Source: Bradyrhizobium sp. CCH5-F6
Lineage (GTDB): Bacteria > Pseudomonadota > Alphaproteobacteria > Rhizobiales > Xanthobacteraceae
DNA: 64,000 bases
Direction: 5' to 3'
Assembly (NCBI RefSeq): GCF_001556045.1
Contig: NZ_LSIC01000121.1
Span: 62,001 to 126,000, forward strand
Positions within the stretch are counted from its first letter, which is position 1. Every line of letters begins with the position of its first letter. The translations under genes were made by a program, and so were the position numbers. The notes under the pieces were generated by a model. That model had not been told where the DNA came from. It did not search any database and saw only the letters and a list, made by a program, of their open reading frames with translations. Of this stretch, positions 1 through 8,847 are shown one piece after another.

Positions 1-773
1 AGGGCCGACCAGTTTCCCTCGTGGATCAGGCGCGGCCAGTTGCGCGGCAGCGGTGTGACGCCGGATGAACTGACGGCGTAGGCGCGCAGCTCTCCGTCCT
101 CATAGATCCGCGCCATCATGCGCCCGCCGCGGGCGCCGATCGAGATGACATGCGACAGCTCGTGCGAGTCTGCGACCATGCGAACGGCGTCGGGCAGGGC
201 AACGGGACGTCCGCCCGCTGGAGCGGCGCTGCTCTGGAACGTCAGGCCGAACGCCATGCACAGGCCGGTCAGGGGGCTCAGGAGAGTCAGCGGCAATGCG
301 AACCAGGCCGTGCCCTTGTGCCATCCGGACAGCGTGTTGCGCAGCCTTGGCAGCCCCATGAGAGCGCCGAGCAACATCAGGGTCACCATGGCGATCGTCG
401 AGCTTGTCACCAGCCACGTTTGGCCAAGCAGCCGTTCATGCGTGATGCGTGCCCACAGGAGGAGATCGGCGAGGGTGGACCTTGAGGCAACGACTTCGCC
501 GGTTGCGAGATCGATCGCAGATGCTCCCGCCCCCTGCAGCGTCATCCGCTGCGCAGCGGCATTGATCGAAAGCCCGCGTGCCTTGCCATCCGGATCATAC
601 CGTTTCACCAGCTCGACGATGCGCCCGGATTCAATCGCCTGACCGCTGATGCCGCTGACTTGCACCAGCGGCTCAAAGGACAGGATCAGTCCGGTGGCGA
701 TGATCGCGAGCAGGGGTAGTGCGAAGACCAGCGTGATCCAGCGATGCAGTGCCAACAACAAAGGTTTGCTCAT
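1..773 (-). CDS. PepSY-associated membrane protein, 3' end cut by window edge
   Basis: The reading frame opens at 773 with residues MSKPLLLALHRW and runs off the left edge with about 257 codons visible. A first membrane helix covers residues 9-32 and ends in ILSFEPLVQ, the usual start of PepSY_TM (PF03929) iron-uptake-associated proteins. Further helices lie near residues 123-143 and 155-180, followed by a VADSHELSHVISIGARGG stretch resembling the PepSY domain. A GGAG about 10 bases upstream supports the start. Such proteins sit in the inner membrane and often accompany TonB receptors or reductases; no such neighbour is visible here, so the substrate is unknown. Confidence 0.75.
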   Translation of the reverse strand, partial: MSKPLLLALHRWITLVFALPLLAIIATGLILSFEPLVQVSGISGQAIESGRIVELVKRYDPDGKARGLSINAAAQRMTLQGAGASAIDLATGEVVASRSTLADLLLWARITHERLLGQTWLVTSSTIAMVTLMLLGALMGLPRLRNTLSGWHKGTAWFALPLTLLSPLTGLCMAFGLTFQSSAAPAGGRPVALPDAVRMVADSHELSHVISIGARGGRMMARIYEDGELRAYAVSSSGVTPLPRNWPRLIHEGNWSA

Positions 774-973
774 TCTCAATCTCCGGCGAGCTCACGCTTT
801 CGTCGCCCGGCGCAGCCCCGATGACAAATGACGCTTTGTCCATGTTGCTGCGTTGATTTGCAGCAAACGAGGTTGGCGATGTTGGCGAACGCCAATCGTT
901 TGCATCTGGTCGGAGATCGTCTGGCGGCGCGCGAAGCAGGCGCGAAATCGCGGGCGATACGCGATGACCCGCC

Positions 974-1954
974 TCACTGCGCGCGAATGTTGGCGGCCTT
1001 CAGCACCGGCTCCCATTTGGTCGCCTCGGCCCGCATGTAGGCGTCAAAGTCCTTGGCGGATGAACCGACCGGCGTCGCGCCGATCTTTCCGAGTGTCGAC
1101 TGCACGTTTGAGTCTTGCAGCGCGGCCTTCAGATCGGTCTCGAGCTTGGCCACGATCTCCGGCGGCATCTTTGCCGGACCAAGCACGCCCCACCAAACCG
1201 AGACATCGTAGCCGGCGACACCGGACTCCGCGACCGTCGGCACATTCGGCAGAGCTTTGGAGCGTTCGGCCGAGGTCACCGCGAGCGCGCGCACCGGGCC
1301 GCCTTCGAGCTGGCCGATGGCTTCCGCAAGCGGATTGATGCTGAGCGGGATCTCGCCGGCGATCACGGCCGTGAGCGCCGGTGCGCCGCCCTTGTAGGGG
1401 ATCGCGACGATCTTGGTGCCGGACATGTATTTCAGCAGCTCGCCGGCCAGATGTGCCGAGGTGCCGTTGCCGGACATGCCGTAGGAGAGTTTGTCAGGCT
1501 CCTTCTTCGCTGCGGCGAGCAGATCGCCGAGCGTCTTGTAGGGGCTGTCCTTCGCCACGACGATCGCGAGCGGCGAGGAGGCCACTTCCGTGATCGCGGT
1601 GAAATCCTTGAAGGTGTCATAGGGCACGCTGGGGTAGATGAATTGGTTGAGCGGATGGCCGCTCGCGACCAGGATCAGCGTGTACCCGTCGGGCGCGGCC
1701 TGCGTCAGCGCCTGCGAAGCAACGATGCCGCCGGCGCCGGGACGGTTGTCGATCACCGGCTGCTGGCCCCAGGTCTTGGCCAGTGCCTGGCCCAGCGTGC
1801 GCGCGAGCACGTCGACCGCGCCGCCGGCGGCGTAGGGGACGACAATGTGGACGGGTTTGCTCGGATAATTGTCGGCGGCCCACGCGGCGCCGCCCGCCAG
1901 CAGCAGACCGGCACCCAGCAGCAAACCGCCGATCTTCTTGTTCAAACCCAACAT
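974..1954 (-). CDS. TctC/Bug-family tricarboxylate-type substrate-binding protein
   Basis: A 326-residue periplasmic binding protein. It has a signal peptide (MLGLNKKIGGLLLGAGLLLAG, cleavage after AWA) and then the Bug-family hallmarks: YPSKPVHIVVPYAAGGAVD, a VIDNRPGAGG loop, YTLILV and IPYKGGAPALTA. The start at 1954 was chosen because the signal peptide begins there and a GGAG lies upstream; the open frame extends 86 codons further but those overlap the divergent regulator. No TctA/TctB membrane genes are nearby, so this is an orphan receptor, as is common for Bug proteins. It diverges from the TetR gene at 2070 and probably binds a carboxylate related to the adjacent aromatic pathway; that link is inference. 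Confidence 0.9.
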   Translation of the reverse strand: MLGLNKKIGGLLLGAGLLLAGGAAWAADNYPSKPVHIVVPYAAGGAVDVLARTLGQALAKTWGQQPVIDNRPGAGGIVASQALTQAAPDGYTLILVASGHPLNQFIYPSVPYDTFKDFTAITEVASSPLAIVVAKDSPYKTLGDLLAAAKKEPDKLSYGMSGNGTSAHLAGELLKYMSGTKIVAIPYKGGAPALTAVIAGEIPLSINPLAEAIGQLEGGPVRALAVTSAERSKALPNVPTVAESGVAGYDVSVWWGVLGPAKMPPEIVAKLETDLKAALQDSNVQSTLGKIGATPVGSSAKDFDAYMRAEATKWEPVLKAANIRAQ

Positions 1955-2048
1955 ATTCCCAGCACTCCTCGAGGGCATTTGCGCCTGTCGGCGGTCTCCA
2001 ATCCGTTCCGGACGCCGCCCATGGTTCTTGTTGACGAGACCTGATCTC

Positions 2049-2064
2049 TTGTACGATAGTACAA
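2049..2064. promoter_or_regulatory. Inverted repeat TTGTAC-GATA-GTACAA, candidate TetR operator
   Basis: A perfect 6-bp inverted repeat with a 4-base spacer ends five bases before the TetR start codon and lies between the divergent tctC-like and tetR genes. Placement and symmetry fit an operator for the adjacent regulator, controlling itself, the downstream catabolic genes and perhaps the binding protein. Binding is inferred. Confidence 0.55.
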
Positions 2065-2069
2065 ATCCC

Positions 2070-2780
2070 ATGGTACGCAAGTCCACCAGCACGGAAACGG
2101 CGCGCAAGCCGAACATGCGCGAGGCGATCCTCGCCGCGGCCGAGGAGTTGTTCGCCACCAACGGATTCAATGCCGTCTCCGTGCGCGACATTGCGCAGGC
2201 CGCAGGTGCCAATCCCGGCAGCGTGACCTATCACTTCAAGACCAAGGACGGCCTGCTGCTCGAGATCTACCGGCGCCATTGCGGGCCGATGAACCTGCGC
2301 CGCTCCGAGTTGCTCGCGGCCGCCAAGCGCGTGCGCGATCTCCAGGACCGGCTGGAGGCGATCGTGCGCGCCTATGTGGTGCCGGCGTTCACGTCCGGCA
2401 GCGATCTCGCCGGAGGCGGGGCGCGCTTCACGCGCCTGCGCGCCGTGATGTCGGCAGAAGGCAACGACGTCGCGCGAAAAATCATCGCGCAGACGTTTGA
2501 CGACACCAGCCATGCCTTCATCGACGCGATCCACGAGAGCCTGCCGCACATTCCGCGCACCGACATCGTCTGGCGCAGTCACTTCCTGCTCGGCGCGCTC
2601 TATTATTCGCTGGTGACGCCGGAACGGGTTTCGCGCCTGTCGCGTGGCGAAGCCGATGGCGGCGACGCCGCCAATGCCATCGAGCAATTGGTGCAAGCCA
2701 CTGTGGCCGCGTTCCAGGCGCCCGCGCTGGATCAAGCCCCGCCGGCGCGACGGCGGCCGGTCGTCAGCAGCAAGACTTGA
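2070..2780 (+). CDS. TetR/AcrR-family transcriptional regulator
   Basis: A 236-residue protein. The N-terminal HTH spans residues 16-62: REAILAAAEELFATNGF, then VSVRDIAQAAGANPGSVTYHF and KTKDGLL, the canonical TetR pattern. The C-terminal ligand domain contains RAVMSAEGNDVARKI and LGALYYSL, as in CECR/PsrA-like regulators. The ATG at 2070 follows the candidate operator directly; the upstream extension of the frame is antisense to the divergent gene. It lies 31 bases upstream of the amidohydrolase gene at 2812 on the same strand, so it probably leads and represses the operon that runs to 6982. The effector is unknown; a pathway intermediate is the natural guess. Confidence 0.9.
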   Translation: MVRKSTSTETARKPNMREAILAAAEELFATNGFNAVSVRDIAQAAGANPGSVTYHFKTKDGLLLEIYRRHCGPMNLRRSELLAAAKRVRDLQDRLEAIVRAYVVPAFTSGSDLAGGGARFTRLRAVMSAEGNDVARKIIAQTFDDTSHAFIDAIHESLPHIPRTDIVWRSHFLLGALYYSLVTPERVSRLSRGEADGGDAANAIEQLVQATVAAFQAPALDQAPPARRRPVVSSKT

Positions 2781-2811
2781 AACAAGCGTCTCGCTTCGGC
2801 GGGTTCACCCG

Positions 2812-3696
2812 ATGACGATGATGTACACGCCGACCATTCCGCCGCCTGATCCGAACACGCGCACGCCCAGTTTCAAGCTGCCGAAGCTGTCGTGCGATGC
2901 GCATTGCCACATCTTCGGACCCGGCGCGAAATATCCTTACGCGCCCGACCGATCGTACACGCCGCCGGACGCGCCGCTGGAGGATTTTCGCGCGCTGCAT
3001 GCCAAGCTCGGCGTCGAGCGCGCCGTCATCGTCAATGCCAGTGTGCACGGCACCGACAATACGGTAGCGCTCGATGCCATTGCGCAAAGCAACGGCGCCT
3101 ACCGCGCGGTCGCCAATATCGATGATGGCATCACCGAGCGCGGACTTCGCACGCTGCACGAGGGCGGCTTCCGCGGCTGCCGCTTCAATTTCGTCCGTCA
3201 TCTCGGCGGCGTCCCTGATAAGGGCGTGTTCGAGCGAGTCATTGCGAAGGTCGCGCCGCTCGACTGGCATATCGACCTGCATTTTGACGCGATCGACTTG
3301 CCTGAATATGCCGACATGTTGGCAAAGCTGCCGCTCAATTACACGATCGACCACATGGGGCGGGTGAGGGCGTCCGAGAGGCTCGACCAGCTGCCGTTCA
3401 GGATCCTGATCGAGCTGATGCAGCGTGACGAGAAATGCTGGGTCAAGATCTGCGGCTCGGAGCGGGTGTCTTCGGCGGGGCCGCCATTCACGGACGCGGT
3501 GCCGTTCGCGCGAAAGATTGTCGAGACGGCACCCGATCGAGTCATCTGGGGCACCGACTGGCCGCATCCCAACGTCAAGGTGATGCCGAACGACGGTGAT
3601 CTCGTCGATCTGATTCCATTGTTCGCGCCGGAGCCGGAGTTTCAGCATAAGATTCTGGTCGACAATCCCGCGCGCCTGTTTGGCTTCAGCCAATGA
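2812..3696 (+). CDS. LigI-like 2-pyrone-4,6-dicarboxylate lactonase (amidohydrolase)
   Basis: A 294-residue amidohydrolase_2 (PF04909) TIM barrel. DAHCHIFGPGAKYPYAPDRSYTPP at residues 27-50 is the metal-independent LigI-type beta-1 HxH motif. VIVNASVHGTDN, IDHMGR and the late IWGTDWPHPN (residues 245-254) match the 2-pyrone-4,6-dicarboxylate (PDC) hydrolase group, and the length equals the roughly 293 residues of LigI. The expected reaction opens PDC to 4-oxalomesaconate. The next two genes encode the following steps of the 4,5-cleavage pathway, which strengthens the call. Start MTMMYT was chosen; an ATG two codons later is equally possible. A related lactonase acting on another pyrone cannot be excluded. 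Confidence 0.75.
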   Translation: MTMMYTPTIPPPDPNTRTPSFKLPKLSCDAHCHIFGPGAKYPYAPDRSYTPPDAPLEDFRALHAKLGVERAVIVNASVHGTDNTVALDAIAQSNGAYRAVANIDDGITERGLRTLHEGGFRGCRFNFVRHLGGVPDKGVFERVIAKVAPLDWHIDLHFDAIDLPEYADMLAKLPLNYTIDHMGRVRASERLDQLPFRILIELMQRDEKCWVKICGSERVSSAGPPFTDAVPFARKIVETAPDRVIWGTDWPHPNVKVMPNDGDLVDLIPLFAPEPEFQHKILVDNPARLFGFSQ

Positions 3697-3747
3697 GGGG
3701 GCTGCGATCGAAATGATGCCCACAAACGAAAGAAGGGAGTTCGTCCC

Positions 3748-4461
3748 ATGAAAACAGGTCTCGTGATCACCGCCCATCCCGGCGATTTCGTCTGGCGCGC
3801 CGGCGGCGCCATCGCGCTTCACGCGAAAAAGGGCTATCGCATGAAGATCGTTTGCCTGTCTTTCGGCGAGCGTGGCGAGAGCCAGTTCGCCTGGAAGGAG
3901 AAGGGCGCGACGCTGGAGTCGGTCAAGGCCGGCCGCAAGGACGAGGCGGAGCGGGCGGCAAGGCTGCTGGGCGCCGAGATCGAGTTCTTCGATTGCGGCG
4001 ACTATCCGCTGAAGCTGACCGAGGCGCATTTCGACCGCATGGTCGACATCTACCGCGAGCTCAACCCGAGCTTCGTGCTGACGCATGCGCTGGAAGATCC
4101 CTATAATTTCGACCATCCCAACGCGGCGCACTTTGCACAGGAGACGCGTGTGGTGGCCCAGGCGATGGGCCACAAGCCCGGTGCGCAGTACAAATACTCA
4201 GCGCCGCCGGTATTCCTGTTCGAGCCGCACCAGCCGGAGCAGTGCAATTACAAGCCGGACCTGCTCCTCAAGATCGACGAGGTCTGGAAGGAGAAATACG
4301 AGGCGTTCCAGATCCTCGCTGCGCAGAAGCATCTCTGGGGCTATTACGAGCGCGTCGCCCTCAACCGCGGCATCCAGGGCAGCCGCAACACCGGCGTGCC
4401 CATGACGTATGGTGAGGCCTATCAGCGGCTGTTTCCGACCGTTGCGGAGGAGCTTGCATGA
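3748..4461 (+). CDS. galB: 4-oxalomesaconate hydratase, PIG-L/LmbE-type (GalB)
   Basis: A 237-residue PIG-L family protein. The N-terminus ([19 protein letters not shown], then [11 protein letters not shown]) is the GalB form of the LmbE zinc motif, in which the usual AHPDD is AHPGD/AHSAD followed by FVWRAGG. EEFFD/GDYPL and the HP-N-H segment DHPNAAH (residues 125-131) supply the other expected ligands. GalB hydrates 4-oxalomesaconate to 4-carboxy-4-hydroxy-2-oxoadipate in gallate and protocatechuate 4,5-cleavage. A strong Shine-Dalgarno sequence (GAAGGGAG) precedes the ATG. The stop overlaps the aldolase start by four bases (ATGA), indicating translational coupling with the enzyme that uses its product. 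Confidence 0.85.
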   Translation: MKTGLVITAHPGDFVWRAGGAIALHAKKGYRMKIVCLSFGERGESQFAWKEKGATLESVKAGRKDEAERAARLLGAEIEFFDCGDYPLKLTEAHFDRMVDIYRELNPSFVLTHALEDPYNFDHPNAAHFAQETRVVAQAMGHKPGAQYKYSAPPVFLFEPHQPEQCNYKPDLLLKIDEVWKEKYEAFQILAAQKHLWGYYERVALNRGIQGSRNTGVPMTYGEAYQRLFPTVAEELA

Positions 4462-5141
4462 AGCCGGTCGTCGTTCGCAACATCAGGCGTGCCGATCCCG
4501 ACGGCATGGCGGCGTACGGCGTCTCGACCGTGCACGAGGCCTATGGCCGCATCGGCCTGATGAAGCCGTATTTGCGGCCGGTCTGGCCGGGTGCGTCGAT
4601 TGCCGGACCTGCCGTCACCGTGCTTGCGCAGCCCGGCGACAATTGGATGATCCATGTCGCGGTCGAGCAGTGCAGGGAGGGCGACATCCTCGTCGTCGGC
4701 TGCTCCACCGACAATACCGATGGCATGTTTGGCGAACTGCTTGCGACGTCGCTGCAGGCGCGCGGTGTGCAGGGATTGATTATCGATGCCGGCTGCCGCG
4801 ACGTCAAAGCGCTGCACGAGATGAAGTTTCCGGTATGGTCGCGCGCGGTCTCGGCCAAGGGAACGGTCAAGGCCACACTCGGTTCGGTCAACGTCCCCGT
4901 CGTCTGCGCCGGCGTCTATGTCGATCCCGGCGACATCGTCGTGGCCGATGACGACGGTGTTGTGGTGGTGCCGAAGCGCTATGTCATTGAAGTCGCCGAG
5001 AAGGCGAAGAAGCGCAATGCGGACGAAGGTGGCAAGCGCAAGCGGCTGGCCTCCGGCGAGCTCGGTCTCGACATGTACAACATGCGCGAGGCGCTGGCGA
5101 AGGCCGGGCTGATGTATGTCGACAGTCCCGAAGACGTCTGA
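4458..5141 (+). CDS. ligK: 4-carboxy-4-hydroxy-2-oxoadipate aldolase (LigK/GalC, RraA fold)
   Basis: A 227-residue RraA-like protein (PF03737). [14 protein letters not shown], the GNW-type loop [22 protein letters not shown], the metal/substrate-site segment IIDAGCRDV (around residue 110) and the conserved [18 protein letters not shown] are all present. In class II pyruvate aldolases of this fold the Arg-Asp of GCRD bind pyruvate and the divalent metal. The enzyme cleaves its substrate to pyruvate and oxaloacetate, ending the 4,5-cleavage route. It is coupled to galB by an ATGA overlap. Plain RraA (RNase E inhibitor) is unlikely given the length and operon. Confidence 0.85.
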   Translation: MKPVVVRNIRRADPDGMAAYGVSTVHEAYGRIGLMKPYLRPVWPGASIAGPAVTVLAQPGDNWMIHVAVEQCREGDILVVGCSTDNTDGMFGELLATSLQARGVQGLIIDAGCRDVKALHEMKFPVWSRAVSAKGTVKATLGSVNVPVVCAGVYVDPGDIVVADDDGVVVVPKRYVIEVAEKAKKRNADEGGKRKRLASGELGLDMYNMREALAKAGLMYVDSPEDV

Positions 5142-5165
5142 AGCGACGGGAAACGGAGCGGACGG

Positions 5166-6035
5166 ATGGATCGTCTGAAGCTGAAGGCGGTGCTCGGCAG
5201 TCACCCCCATGTGCGGGCGGTGAAGAGCGGCGAACTCCGCTCCGACCTTTTCGATCTCGACTTCATCGAATACACGCCGACCAACACCGCGTTCAAGCCG
5301 ATGGTCCGCGAGCAGGCCTTTGACGTCTGCGAGATGGCGATCGTCACCTATCTAATGGCGAAGGCGCATGGCAAGCCGCTGGTGCTGCTGCCGGCAACCA
5401 TGCTCGGCCGGTTCCAGCACGCCTACGCGCTCTACAATCCGGGGCGGGGCACGCTCGGGCCGTCCGACCTCGAAGGCAAACGCGTCGGCATCCGCTCGTT
5501 TACAACGACGACCGGGGCCTGGATCAGAGGGATTCTCGCTAACGACTACGGCGTCAACCTCGACAACATCAAATGGGTCACCTTCGAGGATCCGCACGTT
5601 GCCGAATATGTCGACACCACCGAGCGTGCGCCCAAGGACAAGAAGATCCAGCAGATGTTGCTCGATGGCGAGCTCGACGCCGTCCTTGGCGAGACCTCCG
5701 ATAATCCCGAGCTGAAGCCGCTGTTTCCCGATCCTGCTGCGGAGGCCGCCCGATGGTACGCGCGTCGCGGCGTCGTGCCGGTCAATCATCTCGTGGTCGC
5801 GACCGAAAAGCTGGCGAGATCGCGCCCCGATGTCGTCGCAGGCGTCTATGATCTTCTGAAACGAAACAAGGCGCAGGCGGGGCCGGCCGGCTCGCCGGAT
5901 CTCGTTCCGTTCGGAATCGAAGCGAACAGAAAACCACTCGAACTGATCGTAGACTACGCATTCCAGCAGGCGCTGATCCCGCGCCGTTACGCGGTCGAGG
6001 AACTGTTCGACGAAACGATGCGAGGATTGAACTGA
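5166..6035 (+). CDS. 4,5-dihydroxyphthalate decarboxylase-like protein (periplasmic-binding fold, cytosolic)
   Basis: A 289-residue protein with a type-II periplasmic-binding-protein fold but no signal peptide; it begins MDRLKLKAVLGSHPHVRAV. Characteristic stretches are REQAFDVCEMAIVTYLMAKA, FQHAYALYNPGRG, LEGKRVGIRSFTTTTGAWIRG and DAVLGE. The family includes 4,5-dihydroxyphthalate decarboxylase (Pht5), which produces protocatechuate from phthalate intermediates. Lack of an export signal fits an enzyme rather than a receptor. Its position between the 4,5-cleavage aldolase and a dehydrogenase suggests it feeds the pathway by decarboxylating an aromatic diacid. The exact substrate cannot be read from sequence; some relatives are annotated only as ABC-type binding proteins. 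Confidence 0.65.
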   Translation: MDRLKLKAVLGSHPHVRAVKSGELRSDLFDLDFIEYTPTNTAFKPMVREQAFDVCEMAIVTYLMAKAHGKPLVLLPATMLGRFQHAYALYNPGRGTLGPSDLEGKRVGIRSFTTTTGAWIRGILANDYGVNLDNIKWVTFEDPHVAEYVDTTERAPKDKKIQQMLLDGELDAVLGETSDNPELKPLFPDPAAEAARWYARRGVVPVNHLVVATEKLARSRPDVVAGVYDLLKRNKAQAGPAGSPDLVPFGIEANRKPLELIVDYAFQQALIPRRYAVEELFDETMRGLN

Positions 6036-6982
6036 TGTCTGATCCGGGACGGTGGCAGATCGGGCTGGTGGGCTACGGCGAGGTCGGCAGGATTCTTGCC
6101 GAGGATTTGCGCCAGCAGAACATCAAGGTCGCCGCCTACGACATCAAGCTCGGCGGCGAGCAGGGCGCGTCACTGAAGGAGCATGCGGCGAGATTTGGGG
6201 TGGTGCTCGCGGGCTCTCATGCCGAGCTGACCGCGAAGTCTGATCTCATCGTCTCCGCAGTCACCGCCAGCCAGGCCGTTCCGGTCGCAAAGGCCTGTGC
6301 GGCGGCGCTCAATCAGGGCACCTGGTTCCTCGATTTCAACTCGGCGTCTCCGGGTGCCAAGCAGCGCGCCGCTGCACTGATCGACGCCGCGGCCGGGCGC
6401 TATGTCGAGGGCGCCGTGATGACGTCGGTCCCGCCCTATCGCATCAAGGTGCCGCTGCTGCTCGGCGGGCCCGGCGCGAGGGAGCTGGAGCCGCTGCTGA
6501 ACGCGATCGGCTTTGCGGCGAGGGTTGCCAGCGAAGAACTCGGCGTATCCTCGGCCGTCAAGATGTGCCGCAGCATCATGATCAAGGGCCTGGAGGCCAT
6601 GGTCATCGAGAGCTTTACCACCGCGCGCGCCTATGGTGTCGAGGATGCCGTGCTGGCTTCGCTGGCGGAAACCTTTCCCGGCATCGATTGGGAGAAGCAG
6701 GGCGCCTATTTCTTCCAGCGCGTGATCGAGCACGGCCGCCGTCGTGCCGAGGAGGTGCGCGAGGTGGCCGAAACCGTGCGCGAGGTCGGCCTGACGCCTT
6801 GGTCGGCGCAGGGCACCGCCGAACGACAGGCCTGGGTAGCCGATCTTGCTGATGAGGGGCTGTTCGGAACCAAGGGGACCAAGGAATTCGCACGCAGCGC
6901 TGATTGGCGTACCGAGGCGGATCGGATCCTCGCGAAGGTCAAGCGCGCAAAGCCATCAGCTCAGGATCGCACCAGGACCTGA
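6035..6982 (+). CDS. NAD(P)-dependent oxidoreductase, beta-hydroxyacid dehydrogenase type with DUF1932
   Basis: A 315-residue protein starting one base inside the previous stop. The N-terminal Rossmann domain has GLVGYGEVGRILAEDL (GxGxxG, residues 9-24) and VAAYDI. The middle section (FLDFNSASPGAKQ, GAVMTSVPPYR) is the beta-hydroxyacid dehydrogenase substrate loop. SSAVKMCRSIMIKGLEAMVIES carries the conserved lysine region, and residues about 190-262 match DUF1932, found in phosphogluconate-dehydrogenase-like enzymes of aromatic-degradation clusters. It is the last gene of the operon; the substrate is unknown. Confidence 0.75.
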   Translation: MSDPGRWQIGLVGYGEVGRILAEDLRQQNIKVAAYDIKLGGEQGASLKEHAARFGVVLAGSHAELTAKSDLIVSAVTASQAVPVAKACAAALNQGTWFLDFNSASPGAKQRAAALIDAAAGRYVEGAVMTSVPPYRIKVPLLLGGPGARELEPLLNAIGFAARVASEELGVSSAVKMCRSIMIKGLEAMVIESFTTARAYGVEDAVLASLAETFPGIDWEKQGAYFFQRVIEHGRRRAEEVREVAETVREVGLTPWSAQGTAERQAWVADLADEGLFGTKGTKEFARSADWRTEADRILAKVKRAKPSAQDRTRT

Positions 6983-7281
6983 AAGGTCACGACATGGTCG
7001 CGAGCGCGCTCGATCAGGTCGATGAGATTGCGGGATTTGCCGACGAGTTGCTCCGTCACCGGCTGGGTGCGGAATTCGGCCAGCACGGCGCGAACGCATT
7101 TGCGCGCGGCGTCGAGCGTCCACAGCGTACGGTTCAAATCGTCCTGCGTCTGGATCCCCGCGAGATCGAGATCGGACAGAACGTGCTCGATGCCCTCGAG
7201 CCGCTTTACCGCGGTATCGGTGGGCGTTCTGGCCTGGATGGAACGATCGTCGATGCTGCGAAACGCGCTGAACATGGCCAT
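6961..7281 (-). CDS. Hypothetical protein, small helical
   Basis: A 106-residue protein (MAMFSAFRSIDDRSIQ...) of predominantly helical, balanced composition. GGAGAA five bases before the ATG at 7281 selects this start over one nine codons upstream. Its 3' end overlaps the convergent dehydrogenase gene by 22 bases. I recognise no domain. The opposite-strand frame over the same region has no ribosome-binding site and an arginine/glycine-rich composition typical of an antisense shadow. Confidence 0.55.
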   Translation of the reverse strand: MAMFSAFRSIDDRSIQARTPTDTAVKRLEGIEHVLSDLDLAGIQTQDDLNRTLWTLDAARKCVRAVLAEFRTQPVTEQLVGKSRNLIDLIERARDHVVTFQVLVRS

Positions 7282-7458
7282 ACTTCTCCGATCGCACGCA
7301 ACAGTCACTGCAGGGCCCAGTTAAGGTCGGCGCGCCCGATCTCGCAACGCGTGGGGGCTACGGTCCGGGATTCTACCGGTCTGGCTGGGCTGAAGCGGCG
7401 GTAGTATAGAACGTAAGCGGCCACCTTCCCGACAATCCTGCCTGAGGTGGCTGCGCGC

Positions 7459-8700
7459 TCAGCCTCCGGGCTTGAACAAAGTGGCCCGGGGCCGCTCGAA
7501 TGTGCGTCGGCCGGCCTTGAAGCCCATGATGATCTCGGGCAGCTCGGCGATGGCGAAACGGCTGTCCCGGGTGTCGAGCACGACGAGATCGGCGGGATTG
7601 CCGACCTTGATGCCGTAGTCCCCGAGGTTCATCAGCCGTGCCGGCAGCTCGGTGACGAGATCGAGGCAGGTATCGAAGTCGCTGACGGCGGCATGCGCGA
7701 CATTGGCATAGAAGTTCGCCATACGCAGCAACGAGGCATCGCCGAACGGCGTGAAGGGATTGAGCACGTTGTTGGTCGCGACCGAACACAATACGCCGTC
7801 ATCGGCGAGCTTGTGGGCGAGCGTCAGTCCCCGTGGCGCGTTATGGGTGGCATCCCGCCCCATCAGATAGAGATCGGTCGCCGGCAGAACGGTGACGGCA
7901 ACGCCGGCTCTTGCCAATTGCGCGGTGGCGGCTTGCATCCTATCGGGCGGCAACGCCGAGAGCTTCGTGGCGTGGCCGATCGCCACCCGGCCGTGATAGT
8001 TGCGTCGCTCGGTCTGCCGGCAGACCTCGTCGAGGTGCCACCAGGAGGGATCGAGGTCGAAGTCGAGATGGAGATCGACATCGACATCGAATTCCTGCGC
8101 GAGATCGAAGATGCGTTCGAGATGCGCGACCGGGTCGCTGTCCATGTAGGGACAGCCGCCGATCACCTCGCCGCCGTCGCGCAGCGCCTGGACCAGCAGC
8201 TCTTCGCTGCCGGGATCGTTGGTCAGGCCCTCCTGCGGAAAAACACAGAGCGACAGATCGATCGCCCAAGCATAGTCGCGCTTCAGTGCCTTGATCGCTT
8301 CGTAACCGCGCAAGGCGATGCGCGGGTCGATTTCAACATGGGTGCGCATGCGTGTCGTGCCGTGCACGATCGCGCGTTCGAGCACTCTGGCGCCACGGGC
8401 GTAGACATCCTCGACGGTGAAATCCTTCTTCATCCCGGCCACGGCGCGGATGGCTTCCGAGACGCTGGCGTGATTGTGTCCGCAGCGGCCGAGCAGGCAG
8501 GCCTTATCGAGATGGATATGGGTGTCGACGAAGCCGGGCAGGGCGAGACGCCCGCCGAGGTCGACTTCGACGCCCTCGCAGGCGAGCTTTGGCTCGATCG
8601 CGGCAATACGACCGCTCTTCACGCCGATATCGACGGGTACGGCGGATGAGCGCGACAGCGCGTTGCGGACAATCAGGTCGAAAGCGGTCTGGGTGGTCAT
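7459..8700 (-). CDS. Cytosine deaminase/AtzC-like amidohydrolase
   Basis: A 413-residue COG0402-type amidohydrolase resembling CodA and AtzC. The HxH motif lies in LPGFVDTHIHLDKACL (residues 54-69), the barrel histidine in VDLHLDFD and another in GHATKLS. Where CodA-like enzymes carry a metal-binding Asp (GHDD or GTDN), this protein reads CSVATNNVLNPFTPFGD, so the equivalent residue appears to be Asn. The glutamate of the CodA HCDE motif is also absent (HLDF). It probably hydrolyses a C-N bond of a heterocycle or amide. It diverges from the SnoaL-like gene across a region holding the GntR-type box at 8795, so it likely belongs to the same regulon as the importer. Confidence 0.8.
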   Translation of the reverse strand: MTTQTAFDLIVRNALSRSSAVPVDIGVKSGRIAAIEPKLACEGVEVDLGGRLALPGFVDTHIHLDKACLLGRCGHNHASVSEAIRAVAGMKKDFTVEDVYARGARVLERAIVHGTTRMRTHVEIDPRIALRGYEAIKALKRDYAWAIDLSLCVFPQEGLTNDPGSEELLVQALRDGGEVIGGCPYMDSDPVAHLERIFDLAQEFDVDVDLHLDFDLDPSWWHLDEVCRQTERRNYHGRVAIGHATKLSALPPDRMQAATAQLARAGVAVTVLPATDLYLMGRDATHNAPRGLTLAHKLADDGVLCSVATNNVLNPFTPFGDASLLRMANFYANVAHAAVSDFDTCLDLVTELPARLMNLGDYGIKVGNPADLVVLDTRDSRFAIAELPEIIMGFKAGRRTFERPRATLFKPGG

Positions 8701-8794
8701 GGCATCGGATTCAGCTGTGATAGCCTAGCGGAAGGTCTGGGGGCAGGCAGCTCCAGATTGTGTGCACTCTTGACATCAAGCTGTTCAAAAAATG

Positions 8795-8810
8795 TGCATG
8801 CAGTTTGGGG
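8795..8810. promoter_or_regulatory. Candidate GntR box 1 (TGCATGCAGTTTGGGG)
   Basis: This 16-mer recurs exactly at 10,085-10,100. Both copies are in intergenic regions flanking the GntR gene, one between the divergent amidohydrolase and SnoaL-like genes and one between gntR and the ABC operon. The TGCATGCA core is palindromic. Regulator binding is inferred from position. Confidence 0.55.
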
Positions 8811-8847
8811 TACGAATTGTAGGATGCTGACACCCGGAGAATCCAGT

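Noticed and set aside
2764..4173. 469-codon minus-strand frame
   Set aside because: Antisense to the LigI-like and GalB genes; no recognisable motif.
6904..7404. 166-codon plus-strand frame after the dehydrogenase
   Set aside because: No ribosome-binding site. The minus-strand 106-residue protein in the same place has a good GGAGAA and better composition.
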